From positions 1-34,934 of the forward strand of contig JAQIBF010000114.1 of the NCBI GenBank assembly GCA_027859195.1: 34,934 nucleotides of DNA, written 5' to 3'. The notes below the pieces were generated by a model, which saw nothing but the letters and a program-made list of their open reading frames with translations, was not told the origin of the DNA and searched no databases. Made by a program: the position numbers and the translations under genes. The stretch comes from Helicobacteraceae bacterium. Lineage in GTDB: Bacteria; Campylobacterota; Campylobacteria; Campylobacterales; Sulfurimonadaceae. Below, in pieces: positions 1-7,310 of this stretch; the stretch's first letter is position 1, and every line of letters starts with the position of its first letter.

Positions 1-1
1 G

Positions 2-2077
2 TCAACTATGTATAACCCAAGTTCAGCCGTTAAAACACTTGATATTACGCGTATTGTTACGGTCAACCTTGAAGATGGCAGTGTCGGTCAATATTTATAT
101 AAACAAGAAAAAGTAGCCAATTCCAACTCGGAGATCGTAGCACTTAGCAGTGACTCTTTTTTAGTCATCGAACGTGATGGAACATTTAAAAAAGATACCG
201 ACGAAGGTCAGAAACATGTTTACAGAATTACGTTGAGCAGCGGTACAAATATCGAAACGGTCGCTTTACAACCCGGCATGGATCAAAACGATATGGTGGG
301 TCTTACTATAGATGGTAAGACATTAGAAGAAGCGGTACTTGATGCTGCCGGCAAGTGGGATACACTCTCTGTAAACGGGATCTATCCAGTATCAAAAACA
401 CTGGTCGTCGATATGATCAAAGAGAATCAATACCCGCATGACAAGATGGAAGGTCTTTGGGTCATCGATGACAACACGTTGGGCATTTTAAACGATGATG
501 ATTTTGCAACATGGTCAAGCGGAGGTGTTCTGGAGCAGAAGTACCTTGATGCAGCTCAGACAAGAGTAGATGGGAACAGACTTTATGTTGTTAAAGATCT
601 GCCACTCAAAGAACCTCTGTCGCTAACAAAAGTAGGTTCATACGAAACATCAACCGAAGCAGCAAGTGAAATAGTGGCTTACGATAAAGATTCAAAAAGA
701 ATGTTTACAACAAATGGTGCCGCAAATAAAATAGATATCTTGGATATTTCAGATGTTACGATGCCTGCTTTAGTAAGCCAAATAGATCTATCGCCTTATG
801 GTACAGGGGTGAATTCTGTCACTGCGAAGCATGGAAAAATTGCTGTTGCTGTTGAAGTTAAATTAGACGATGGACTGCACACCAGTGAAAAAGGGAAGGT
901 CGTTTTCTTTGATACTAACGGGGTTTTTGAAAAAAGTGTAACGGTTGGCTATTTACCTGACATGGTCACATTTAATGAAGAGGGTACAAAAGTTATTGTC
1001 GCTAATGAAGGTGAACCCAATGGTGATTACAGCGTTGACTCTATCGGTTCAGTTGGCATCGTAACCGTATCTGACGGCACCTATGTTGATTTAGACTTCT
1101 CCAGTGCTGCTCTTAGTGATGCATTAGACGGAACACCTGTACGTTTAGGCGATACGCCTAGCAATGATAAAGCAAAAGATATTGAACCGGAGTATATTAC
1201 TGTCAATGGAGATTTTGCCTATGTGACGCTTCAGGAAAACAATGCAATGGCAAAAGTTAACTTAGTATCCAACACTATTGAATACGTAAAGTCTTATGGT
1301 GCTAAAATTTGGGACGCTGCTTCCGGCAATACAATCGATATTGAAGAAGAGGGTGAGATCAGGATGAAGTCTTATGAAGGTCTTTTCGGTCTTTATATGC
1401 CGGACTCTATTGCATCATACACAGTAGACAGTACGACGTATGTTGTCACTGCAAATGAGGGTGATGGTAGAGAGTACCCTATTGACGATGTGAATGCTAC
1501 GTTGCAAACAGGCGATGTATTAACGGATGAGAAGAAAATCAAGAAATTGACACTTGACCCTTCTATCGCTTCTGAATATGTTGACGAGAATGATCTGAAA
1601 GTTGTTATCGACATGGGCGATACCGATGGCGATGGTGATTATGACAAACTCTATTCATACGGTGCCAGAAGCTTTTCTATCTGGGATACGGATGGTAATA
1701 TCGTTTTTGACAGTGGCGATGAAGTAGGTAGGAAAGTCGCGAGCTATGAGCCGACACTGTTTAATCAAGATGATCTAGAGATGGATGGCAGAAGCGGTAA
1801 CAAAGGTGCTGAGCCAGAAGCACTTGCATTAGGTACTGTAGATGGCAAAACGTATGCATTTCTTGGTTTAGAACGTCAAAACGCAATTATGATCTATGAT
1901 ATTACGACACCAAGTGCCGCAAAGTTTGTTAATTATATTAAAACCGGAGTTGCCGGTGATGTCTCAGCAGAGGGCATGAAGTTTATTCCTGCAGCAGACT
2001 CTCCAAATGGTAAAGCTCTACTTTTAGTCTCTTATGAGGGAAGTGGTTCAACTGTTGTTTATGAGATCGCTAAATAA
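2..2077 (+). CDS. Secreted phytase-like esterase / choice-of-anchor I protein (5' partial)
   Basis: The reading frame is open to the left window edge, so the true start and any signal peptide are missing; the ATG at 8 is probably internal. About 690 residues are visible. The first ~200 resemble the esterase-like phytase family (KMEGLWVIDDNTLGILNDDD near residue 146). The rest resembles the choice-of-anchor I beta-propeller type: repeated YVVTANEGDG / VIVANEGEPNGDY motifs, acidic DTDGDGDYD (possible calcium site) and GARSFSIWD. Proteins of this kind are extracellular and often linked to phosphate-ester hydrolysis, but activity cannot be shown from sequence. It ends 358 bp before a TonB transport operon in the same orientation, and a phosphate-type regulatory box lies between them. 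Family assignment is good; substrate is inferred. Confidence 0.75.
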   Translation, partial: STMYNPSSAVKTLDITRIVTVNLEDGSVGQYLYKQEKVANSNSEIVALSSDSFLVIERDGTFKKDTDEGQKHVYRITLSSGTNIETVALQPGMDQNDMVGLTIDGKTLEEAVLDAAGKWDTLSVNGIYPVSKTLVVDMIKENQYPHDKMEGLWVIDDNTLGILNDDDFATWSSGGVLEQKYLDAAQTRVDGNRLYVVKDLPLKEPLSLTKVGSYETSTEAASEIVAYDKDSKRMFTTNGAANKIDILDISDVTMPALVSQIDLSPYGTGVNSVTAKHGKIAVAVEVKLDDGLHTSEKGKVVFFDTNGVFEKSVTVGYLPDMVTFNEEGTKVIVANEGEPNGDYSVDSIGSVGIVTVSDGTYVDLDFSSAALSDALDGTPVRLGDTPSNDKAKDIEPEYITVNGDFAYVTLQENNAMAKVNLVSNTIEYVKSYGAKIWDAASGNTIDIEEEGEIRMKSYEGLFGLYMPDSIASYTVDSTTYVVTANEGDGREYPIDDVNATLQTGDVLTDEKKIKKLTLDPSIASEYVDENDLKVVIDMGDTDGDGDYDKLYSYGARSFSIWDTDGNIVFDSGDEVGRKVASYEPTLFNQDDLEMDGRSGNKGAEPEALALGTVDGKTYAFLGLERQNAIMIYDITTPSAAKFVNYIKTGVAGDVSAEGMKFIPAADSPNGKALLLVSYEGSGSTVVYEIAK

Positions 2078-2227
2078 ATACCTTTAATTCGAAAGCAGGT
2101 ATAAATTGATCTTACCTGTTTTGAGAATGTAGGAAGTCTATAGAGTGCAATGCACTATGTCGTGCTTTTTACACTCTCTAACCAAGCGGACAAGGGTACG
2201 ATCGCAGTTGCAGTTGAGCGCAAAGCA

Positions 2228-2248
2228 TAAAAAGAGCCTCTCTTTTTA
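2228..2248. terminator. A/T-flanked stem-loop, possible bidirectional terminator
   Basis: Arms TAAAAAGAG (2228-2236) and CTCTTTTTA (2240-2248) are perfect complements around a 3-nt CCT loop. The T5 tract forms the 3' arm, so on either strand the hairpin ends in U residues. It is the only plausible terminator between the phytase-like gene (ends 2077) and the TonB operon. The stem is weak in GC, so this is a moderate call. A second short hairpin, ACCCCT/AGGGGT at 2301-2318, has no T run and is probably not a terminator. Confidence 0.4.
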
Positions 2249-2265
2249 CAATAATGGATAGAGTC

Positions 2266-2283
2266 TGTAATGTTCATGTTACA
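2266..2283 (+). promoter_or_regulatory. Upstream pair of PhoB/OmpR-like half sites
   Basis: TGTAATG at 2266 and TGTTACA at 2277 start 11 bp apart, the same repeat unit and spacing as the stronger box at 2352-2391. The second unit is identical to the TGTTACA at 2363, and a 12-bp direct repeat (ATGTTACACTTA at 2276 and 2362) links the two sites. Weaker units may continue leftward at 2255 and 2244. It could be an auxiliary activator site for the TonB operon. The pattern is seen in the sequence; the function is inferred. Confidence 0.4.
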
Positions 2284-2351
2284 CTTAGCAATGATCAAGA
2301 ACCCCTAAAACAAGGGGTATCAAAGACAACCCCTCTCTAAATCTATCCTCA

Positions 2352-2406
2352 TGTAACCAAAATGTTACACTTAAGTAACGTGCGAGTAATCCCTTTTATC
2401 TATTAT
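2352..2406 (+). promoter_or_regulatory. Putative PhoB-type box plus -10 for the TonB operon
   Basis: Four 7-mers start exactly 11 bp apart: TGTAACC (2352), TGTTACA (2363), AGTAACG (2374) and AGTAATC (2385), each followed by a 4-bp spacer. Nine bases after the last unit comes TATTAT (2401-2406), a good -10; no sigma70 -35 is visible. PhoB boxes in proteobacteria are 7-bp direct repeats with 4-bp spacers that replace the -35 about 10 bp upstream of the -10, so the geometry fits. The start codon follows at 2436. The regulator could be PhoB/PhoR-like or another OmpR-family member. Confidence 0.55.
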
Positions 2407-2435
2407 TTCAGCATCTTAAATTACTTGGGGAATCC

Positions 2436-3194
2436 ATGTCTACAAAAATGCAAAATATTGCTTTGAGTATGTTGATCGCTGGCACATCGTTGATGGCTAA
2501 CAGTGACAATATGGCGGAATCGTTGATGAAGCTTCGTGCAGAGGTTGAACAGCTTGACAGCTCGATCGCTGATGAAAAAGACGCTTTTAAAGGCTCTATG
2601 AAATCACTTCGTATGCAAAAAAATGATCTTGAAGCGCTTATCGCAAGAGAAGACCTTCGTATCAAGCAGCTAAATGCTGAGATGAGCAAGGTGAAAAAAG
2701 AGGTTAAAGAGGCGGGTAAGAACTCTGTCGGCCTAAAACCTTTGGTACTTGACGCGTTGGCAATGTTGGAAAAAGAGATTCAAGCTCAGATCCCTTTTAA
2801 AACAGTGGACCGTGTTGCAGATATCCAGCGTATTCAAACACAACTTGAAAATGATGAAGTCACGGCACAAAAAGCATTGGCACTGGCATGGAACACGTAT
2901 GGCGACGCGATCCGTATGAGTAAAGAGAACGGTATCTTTAAACAGACCATTACCCTTAACGGTCAAGACCGTCTTGCCGAAGTCGCACGTGTCGGAACAA
3001 TGATGATGTACTTCAAAACACCGAATGATGAGATGGGTTACGTTGTTAAAGAGCAAGCGGGATGGACCTATAAGCAGGTGCTTGACAAAACGCAAAAAGA
3101 TCAGATCGCTTCTCTCTTTGATGCATTTAAAAAGCAGATCCGTACAGGGTACTTTACACTGCCAAATGCGCTTGCTACGACGGAGGTGAAATAA
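2436..3194 (+). CDS. DUF3450 periplasmic coiled-coil protein of TonB system
   Basis: A 252-residue protein with an N-terminal secretion signal (hydrophobic residues ~6-20, likely cleaved after LMA-NS) followed by a long coiled coil (residues ~25-95, rich in E/K/L heptads) and a compact C-terminal part ending in DAFKKQIRTGYFTLP, typical of DUF3450. In gammaproteobacteria this family heads TonB2-like operons together with a long ExbB and a TPR protein, as it does here. It probably acts in the periplasm as an accessory of the energy-transducing complex; its biochemical role is unknown. GGGG at 2427-2430 lies 5 nt before the ATG. It is the first gene after the PhoB-like box. Confidence 0.85.
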   Translation: MSTKMQNIALSMLIAGTSLMANSDNMAESLMKLRAEVEQLDSSIADEKDAFKGSMKSLRMQKNDLEALIAREDLRIKQLNAEMSKVKKEVKEAGKNSVGLKPLVLDALAMLEKEIQAQIPFKTVDRVADIQRIQTQLENDEVTAQKALALAWNTYGDAIRMSKENGIFKQTITLNGQDRLAEVARVGTMMMYFKTPNDEMGYVVKEQAGWTYKQVLDKTQKDQIASLFDAFKKQIRTGYFTLPNALATTEVK

Positions 3195-4507
3195 TGCGTA
3201 AATTACTACTGGTCCTACTCTTTGTCACAACCGCACTCTTTGGTGCAACTGACACACAACTTGACCGTGCTTATGCAAAAGAGTTTGCTTATATGAAAGC
3301 ACAAAAAAACATGCTGACGGAACGTTTAGTACGTGTCAAAAGTGACAGTGAACAAAAACTTGCAGCAGCAAAAACAGAACTGAGTACGCTTCAAAACAGT
3401 GTTTTGGCTAAACAGAGTAAAAGTGAAAAGCTAAACGACCTTCTCTATGCATCACAGCAAAATGCACAAAACGTGAGTGATGATGTTTCAATGGTCGAAG
3501 CCGTTGTTCTTCAGGCGCAATCTGCACTGACACCTTACGGTATCAAGATCGAAGCAGACAAAGAGGACTATCAAGCAGCACTAAAGAGTATCTTTGAAAA
3601 GTCACTTCTTCTCATCGAGCAGCTTTCGACTGTTGAAGTGACTAAGGGACCGTTCTATCTTAATGACGGTACTGAGAAGTTAGGCACAGTCGTGAAAGTT
3701 GGAAACATTGCACGTTACGGCATCGACGGCTCCAACGCAGGTTCTTTGGTACCGGCAGGTGATGGCAAGTTCAAGCTTTACGATGAGCAACAAGCAGTAG
3801 AGACAGCCCAAGCGCTGGCTAAGGGTCAGATGCCGGAGACACTGAATATCTTTATCTTTGAAAACAGTACAACAGAGATCGAAGACAAAACAGAAAAGAC
3901 AGTTTATTCCGTCATCGATTCAGGCGGGATCATCGGTTGGGTTATTGTGGCTCTTGGTGTCTTTGGTCTGTTGTTAGCGATCTTTAGATCTGTCTTCCTG
4001 GTAGGTGCCAAGTCAGCAACATCACCATTAGCTAAAGCAACACTTACAGAGCTCTTAGCCGGTGGGCAAGAGCAAGCGTTAGAGTACCTTAAAGAGAAAA
4101 AAGGGGCAACTGCACGTGTTCTCAAGGCGACCGTACGCAACCTTGATGCAGACCGTGAACACGTCGAAGATGTAGTTATGGAGTCGATCATGCATGAGAG
4201 CAGCCGTCTTGACCGTTTTGGTTCAGCCATTATGGTTATAGCTGCGGTCGCACCGTTGCTGGGTCTATTGGGTACGGTAACCGGAATGATCGCGACTTTT
4301 GACATTATAACGGAGTTTGGAACAGGCGATCCGAAACTTCTTTCAGGGGGTATCTCGATCGCACTTGTTACAACAGAACTGGGTCTTATCGTGGCGATTC
4401 CAATGTTGTTGGTCGGCAATATGCTAAGTGCATGGGCTGAGAAGATCAAAGATGCGATGGAACATTCAGCGCTCCATTTGATCAACGAGTATAACAAGCA
4501 GAAATAA
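3194..4507 (+). CDS. Long ExbB/TolQ-family proton channel (TtpC-like) with periplasmic domain
   Basis: A 437-residue MotA/TolQ/ExbB family protein, about twice the length of a classical ExbB. It has a signal peptide (1-18), a periplasmic coiled coil (~20-110), a globular region to ~240, then the ExbB core: TM1 ~245-270, a cytoplasmic loop, TM2 ~344-368 (PLLGLLGTVTGMIATF) and TM3 ~385-411. This architecture matches TtpC of the Vibrio TonB2 complexes, which is required for TonB2-dependent transport there. Its start overlaps the DUF3450 stop by 1 nt and its own stop overlaps the next start by 1 nt, so translation is probably coupled. It likely couples the extended periplasmic part to TonB action. 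Confidence 0.9.
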   Translation: MRKLLLVLLFVTTALFGATDTQLDRAYAKEFAYMKAQKNMLTERLVRVKSDSEQKLAAAKTELSTLQNSVLAKQSKSEKLNDLLYASQQNAQNVSDDVSMVEAVVLQAQSALTPYGIKIEADKEDYQAALKSIFEKSLLLIEQLSTVEVTKGPFYLNDGTEKLGTVVKVGNIARYGIDGSNAGSLVPAGDGKFKLYDEQQAVETAQALAKGQMPETLNIFIFENSTTEIEDKTEKTVYSVIDSGGIIGWVIVALGVFGLLLAIFRSVFLVGAKSATSPLAKATLTELLAGGQEQALEYLKEKKGATARVLKATVRNLDADREHVEDVVMESIMHESSRLDRFGSAIMVIAAVAPLLGLLGTVTGMIATFDIITEFGTGDPKLLSGGISIALVTTELGLIVAIPMLLVGNMLSAWAEKIKDAMEHSALHLINEYNKQK

Positions 4508-5124
4508 TGATAGGCATTTACCTCGAGGGATTTTTTGACTACATGGGAAGCGGTGGCTTTGTTATGTGGCCACTCTTTTTTGTAGCCATGTTCTTATGGT
4601 TTGGACTCGGTTTTCGTTTCCATACCCTGAAGCGCGGTTCAGAAAAAAGTGTACGTACACTTATTCGTAAATACCATGAAAACAAACGCGTCAAAGTCGT
4701 TGGTATTATCGACAGCGCCATTCAAGACGGTATGGAGATCGTGCAAGCTTACGGCCGCACAAAAACAGCCCGTAAATTGATCGACGATAACTTTTATGAT
4801 TATGAGACAGAGATCAAAAAGTACTCGAAAATGGTAATGACGCTTGTCGCGATAGCACCTCTTATCGGGCTTTTGGGAACTGTAGTGGGGATGATCGAGA
4901 CCTTTGACTCATTAGCAACAGCATCACTCTTCTCACAGACGGGTGGTATTGCAGGGGGTATTTCACAGGCGCTATTTACGACACAGCTTGGCTTGGTCGT
5001 TGCTGTTCCAGGCGTGATCATCGGCCGGCTTTTAGACCGTCGCTCTCATGTGATGGAGCTCGAACTCGAGCAGATCAAAGATATATTATGTACAGAAGAT
5101 GTAAAGGAAGATCATGAAGTTTAG
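4507..5124 (+). CDS. exbB: ExbB, biopolymer transport proton channel
   Basis: A 205-residue ExbB of standard length. It has an N-terminal membrane segment (~16-35, MWPLFFVAMFLWFGLGF), a cytoplasmic helical loop, and the conserved TM2/TM3 pair with APLIGLLGTVVGMIETF and GGISQALFTTQLGLVVAVP. With ExbD it forms the inner-membrane channel that uses proton motive force to energise TonB. Two ExbB-type genes in a row (long then short) is the normal layout of DUF3450/TtpC loci. The 3' end overlaps exbD by 11 nt. Confidence 0.92.
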   Translation: MIGIYLEGFFDYMGSGGFVMWPLFFVAMFLWFGLGFRFHTLKRGSEKSVRTLIRKYHENKRVKVVGIIDSAIQDGMEIVQAYGRTKTARKLIDDNFYDYETEIKKYSKMVMTLVAIAPLIGLLGTVVGMIETFDSLATASLFSQTGGIAGGISQALFTTQLGLVVAVPGVIIGRLLDRRSHVMELELEQIKDILCTEDVKEDHEV

Positions 5125-5518
5125 AAGAAAAAAAGAGCAGATAAGCGACGTTGATATGTCACCATTGATCGACATGGTATTTATCTTGTTGATCTTTTTT
5201 ATGGTGAGTTCGACCTTTGTTAAAGATATGAAGCTCGACCTTGAACGTCCGGGTGCATCTTCGGCATCACGCGCTTCATCAAAGGTGATACGTGTTTACA
5301 TCGATAACATAGGTGAGACTTATGTCGACGGCCAACCGGTCAAGACCTGGGCAATACAGGGGAAACTGCGTGACATGATGCGCGCATCCACAGAGAAGTC
5401 TGTTCTTGTCGTTACTGACGATTCGATCGCCGTAGAAAAACTGATAGACGTGGTTGATCAGTGTCGACTTTCGGGTGCAAAAGATGTTGCCGTAGCAACC
5501 AAAAAAGAGGTCGGTTAA
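5114..5518 (+). CDS. exbD: ExbD/TolR family biopolymer transport protein
   Basis: A 134-residue ExbD with a short cytoplasmic N-terminus, one membrane helix (~19-38) and a periplasmic domain. The key membrane aspartate lies in VDMSPLIDMVFILLIFF (D22 of LIDMVF), the proton-path residue of this family. It partners the ExbB just upstream. A possible ribosome site (AAGGAAG) lies in the end of exbB before the ATG at 5114. Length and motifs are normal. Confidence 0.92.
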   Translation: MKFRRKKEQISDVDMSPLIDMVFILLIFFMVSSTFVKDMKLDLERPGASSASRASSKVIRVYIDNIGETYVDGQPVKTWAIQGKLRDMMRASTEKSVLVVTDDSIAVEKLIDVVDQCRLSGAKDVAVATKKEVG

Positions 5519-5519
5519 G

Positions 5520-6155
5520 GTGCGTAAACCAACACTCGCAATCTACATCAAATCTCTTTTATGGATGGTCTTTGGTGTTATCTTTGTCTTCAGTACTGTC
5601 ATTATGATGAATGAAGCCGGCGGTATTCATGAGACTAAGAAGAAAGAGAGTACGGCAAACTTTGAGATCCAAAAAGTGGTTAAGCCAAAGCCGAAGCCAA
5701 AACCGAAGCCAAAACCGGAACCGAGAAAAGCACAGACCAAACGTACTGCACCAACACCGAGCTTGAGCTCAAATCTGGGTGGTATCGATACAGGACTGGA
5801 CGCATTTATGAGCGATGATGCCGGTATGGACGATGCGCTTTTGGGCGATGTGGGTAATGATGTTGTTATGACTGGTGAATCGGTTGATGTCAAGCCTCAA
5901 CCGACACAGAGATCTGCAATGGAATACCCAAAAGCAGCGCGTAAAAGCGGGGTGACCGGTTATGTCCTGATGAATCTTCTTATCAATAAAAGAGGCCAGG
6001 TTGACAAAGTAAAAGTACTTGAGTCAGAACCGGCAGGTGTTTTTGACGAGGTCGCAGAAGCGGGTGTCCGAAACTGGAACTTTACACCGGCACAGTACAA
6101 GGGTGAACCTGTAAAAGTGTGGGCAAAACAGAAAATCAGATTTGATCTGCAATAA
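5520..6155 (+). CDS. tonB: TonB energy transducer (GTG start)
   Basis: A 211-residue TonB with a short cytoplasmic tail, a membrane anchor (~10-30), a Lys-Pro rich linker with seven consecutive KP units (~55-68) that spans the periplasm, and a C-terminal TonB domain (~125-211) containing YPKAARKSGVTGYV and VRNWNFTPAQYKGEPV. The C-terminal domain contacts the TonB box of outer-membrane receptors. The start is GTG at 5520, 1 nt after the exbD stop; translational coupling explains the absence of a good ribosome site. Its natural partner is the receptor encoded at 7307-10396. Confidence 0.92.
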   Translation: MRKPTLAIYIKSLLWMVFGVIFVFSTVIMMNEAGGIHETKKKESTANFEIQKVVKPKPKPKPKPKPEPRKAQTKRTAPTPSLSSNLGGIDTGLDAFMSDDAGMDDALLGDVGNDVVMTGESVDVKPQPTQRSAMEYPKAARKSGVTGYVLMNLLINKRGQVDKVKVLESEPAGVFDEVAEAGVRNWNFTPAQYKGEPVKVWAKQKIRFDLQ

Positions 6156-6158
6156 GAG

Positions 6159-6599
6159 ATGACAATGAAACTACTTTTTATACTATTAACCGTTTTACAA
6201 CTGACTGTCCTGGCTGCAGAAAAGAGCCAAAATGATGAGGTTGACCATGTCGCTTTAGCAGCACTTCTGATGAAAGACGGTCACTACGTCCGTGCTGCAG
6301 AGACACTCAACGAAGCTGACACAACGCAAAAAGAGTTTGACTTCGTGCTTTATTACACGATCAAAGGGCTTATCTTCACTAAACAGCAGCTCTATTCAGC
6401 GGCTAATGAGCAGTTTTATAAAGCGATCGAAAGCGGGCAGACGGAACCGACTATCTACCTTTACATCGCACAGAACAACTTTAAACTCAATGATTACCAG
6501 GGCACGATCGATGCATTGGACAAGGCCGGTGAAGTTGCTGCGACAAAACCGCAACTCTTAGCGTTGCGAGCTGAGTGTCACTGGAAGCTTGAGCAATAA
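6159..6599 (+). CDS. TPR protein of TonB system, N-terminal part (ends at in-frame TAA)
   Basis: A 146-residue product with a signal peptide (MKLLFILLTVLQLTVLAA) and tetratricopeptide-type helical pairs (VALAALLMKDGHYVRAAETL, LYIAQNNFKLNDYQGTIDAL). It ends at TAA 6597-6599 in the middle of a TPR unit (LRAECHWKLEQ). The same frame continues without another stop to 7310, and the following residues (SEGLDTLAKTVEKFPE) complete the TPR helix pair. It is therefore best read as the first part of one ~380-residue periplasmic TPR protein, the usual member of DUF3450/TtpC/TonB operons, interrupted by a nonsense codon or by a base error. Confidence 0.75.
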   Translation: MTMKLLFILLTVLQLTVLAAEKSQNDEVDHVALAALLMKDGHYVRAAETLNEADTTQKEFDFVLYYTIKGLIFTKQQLYSAANEQFYKAIESGQTEPTIYLYIAQNNFKLNDYQGTIDALDKAGEVAATKPQLLALRAECHWKLEQ

Positions 6600-6608
6600 T
6601 CAGAAGGA

Positions 6609-7310
6609 TTGGATACCTTGGCAAAAACAGTAGAAAAGTTTCCGGAGTATTACGGCGTTTACAAACAGCGTTTTAACTACTTTGTAGAGCTTGAACTTTA
6701 CCAGAGCGCTTTAGAAGATGCAACGATCTATCTGGCCAATGAAAAACCGAATGCAAAGACCTATCTCTCTTTTGTTGGCGCCCTTCGTAAAAGCGGTGCG
6801 ACGGACAAAGCAACGGTCTTGGCTGAAGTGGGTAATCTGAAATTCTTGGAGAGTGCAGAGATGACACTGATGTTGGCACACCTCTACCTTGATCAAGAGA
6901 TGATCCAGACGGCGGCCAACCTGTTTGACCAGGCCTCTATCGAAGATGGAAAATACACCAAAGAGGCATCAGAGATGCTGCGCCGTGCCCATCAGTTTAC
7001 TCTGGCCCTGTACAAAAATTCACAGCTTAACGACACTAAAGAGAAGTATAAACAGCGTATTGCGATCTATCTTGAATTTGGCGAGTATGAGCGTGTTGTC
7101 GCAACGGACAGTGCGCTGGAGCGTAGTGGTCTTCTGGAAGATGAAAATATTCGTTATGCCCTTGCCTATGCATATTATATGACGGGAAACTTTGAAAAAA
7201 GTGAAGCGCAGCTTCGAGAATTAACACGTCCAGACCTGTTCCAAAAAGCAACAGAGCTGCGAAAAAACATGGAAAAATGTACAAATAACTCTTGGGAATG
7301 TGAACTATGA
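6609..7310 (+). CDS. TPR protein of TonB system, C-terminal part (same frame after the TAA)
   Basis: Continues the reading frame of the upstream TPR gene just past its TAA. If translated separately, TTG at 6618 is the better start, because AGAAGGA at 6602-6608 lies 9 nt before it; TTG at 6609 is too close. The separate product would have no signal peptide and would stay in the cytoplasm, away from its expected partners. The sequence is all-helical TPR repeat (YQSALEDATIYLANEKPNAK, YMTGNFEKSEAQLRELTR). The stop overlaps the receptor start as ATGA (7307-7310). Whether the split is real cannot be decided here. Confidence 0.65.
   Translation: MDTLAKTVEKFPEYYGVYKQRFNYFVELELYQSALEDATIYLANEKPNAKTYLSFVGALRKSGATDKATVLAEVGNLKFLESAEMTLMLAHLYLDQEMIQTAANLFDQASIEDGKYTKEASEMLRRAHQFTLALYKNSQLNDTKEKYKQRIAIYLEFGEYERVVATDSALERSGLLEDENIRYALAYAYYMTGNFEKSEAQLRELTRPDLFQKATELRKNMEKCTNNSWECEL

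Noticed and set aside
2301-2318. ACCCCT/AGGGGT hairpin as terminator
   Set aside because: Short stem with no T run on either strand; kept only as a note.
3904-4497. 197-aa minus-strand open frame
   Set aside because: Antisense shadow of the long ExbB gene, which has clear family motifs and coupled neighbours.
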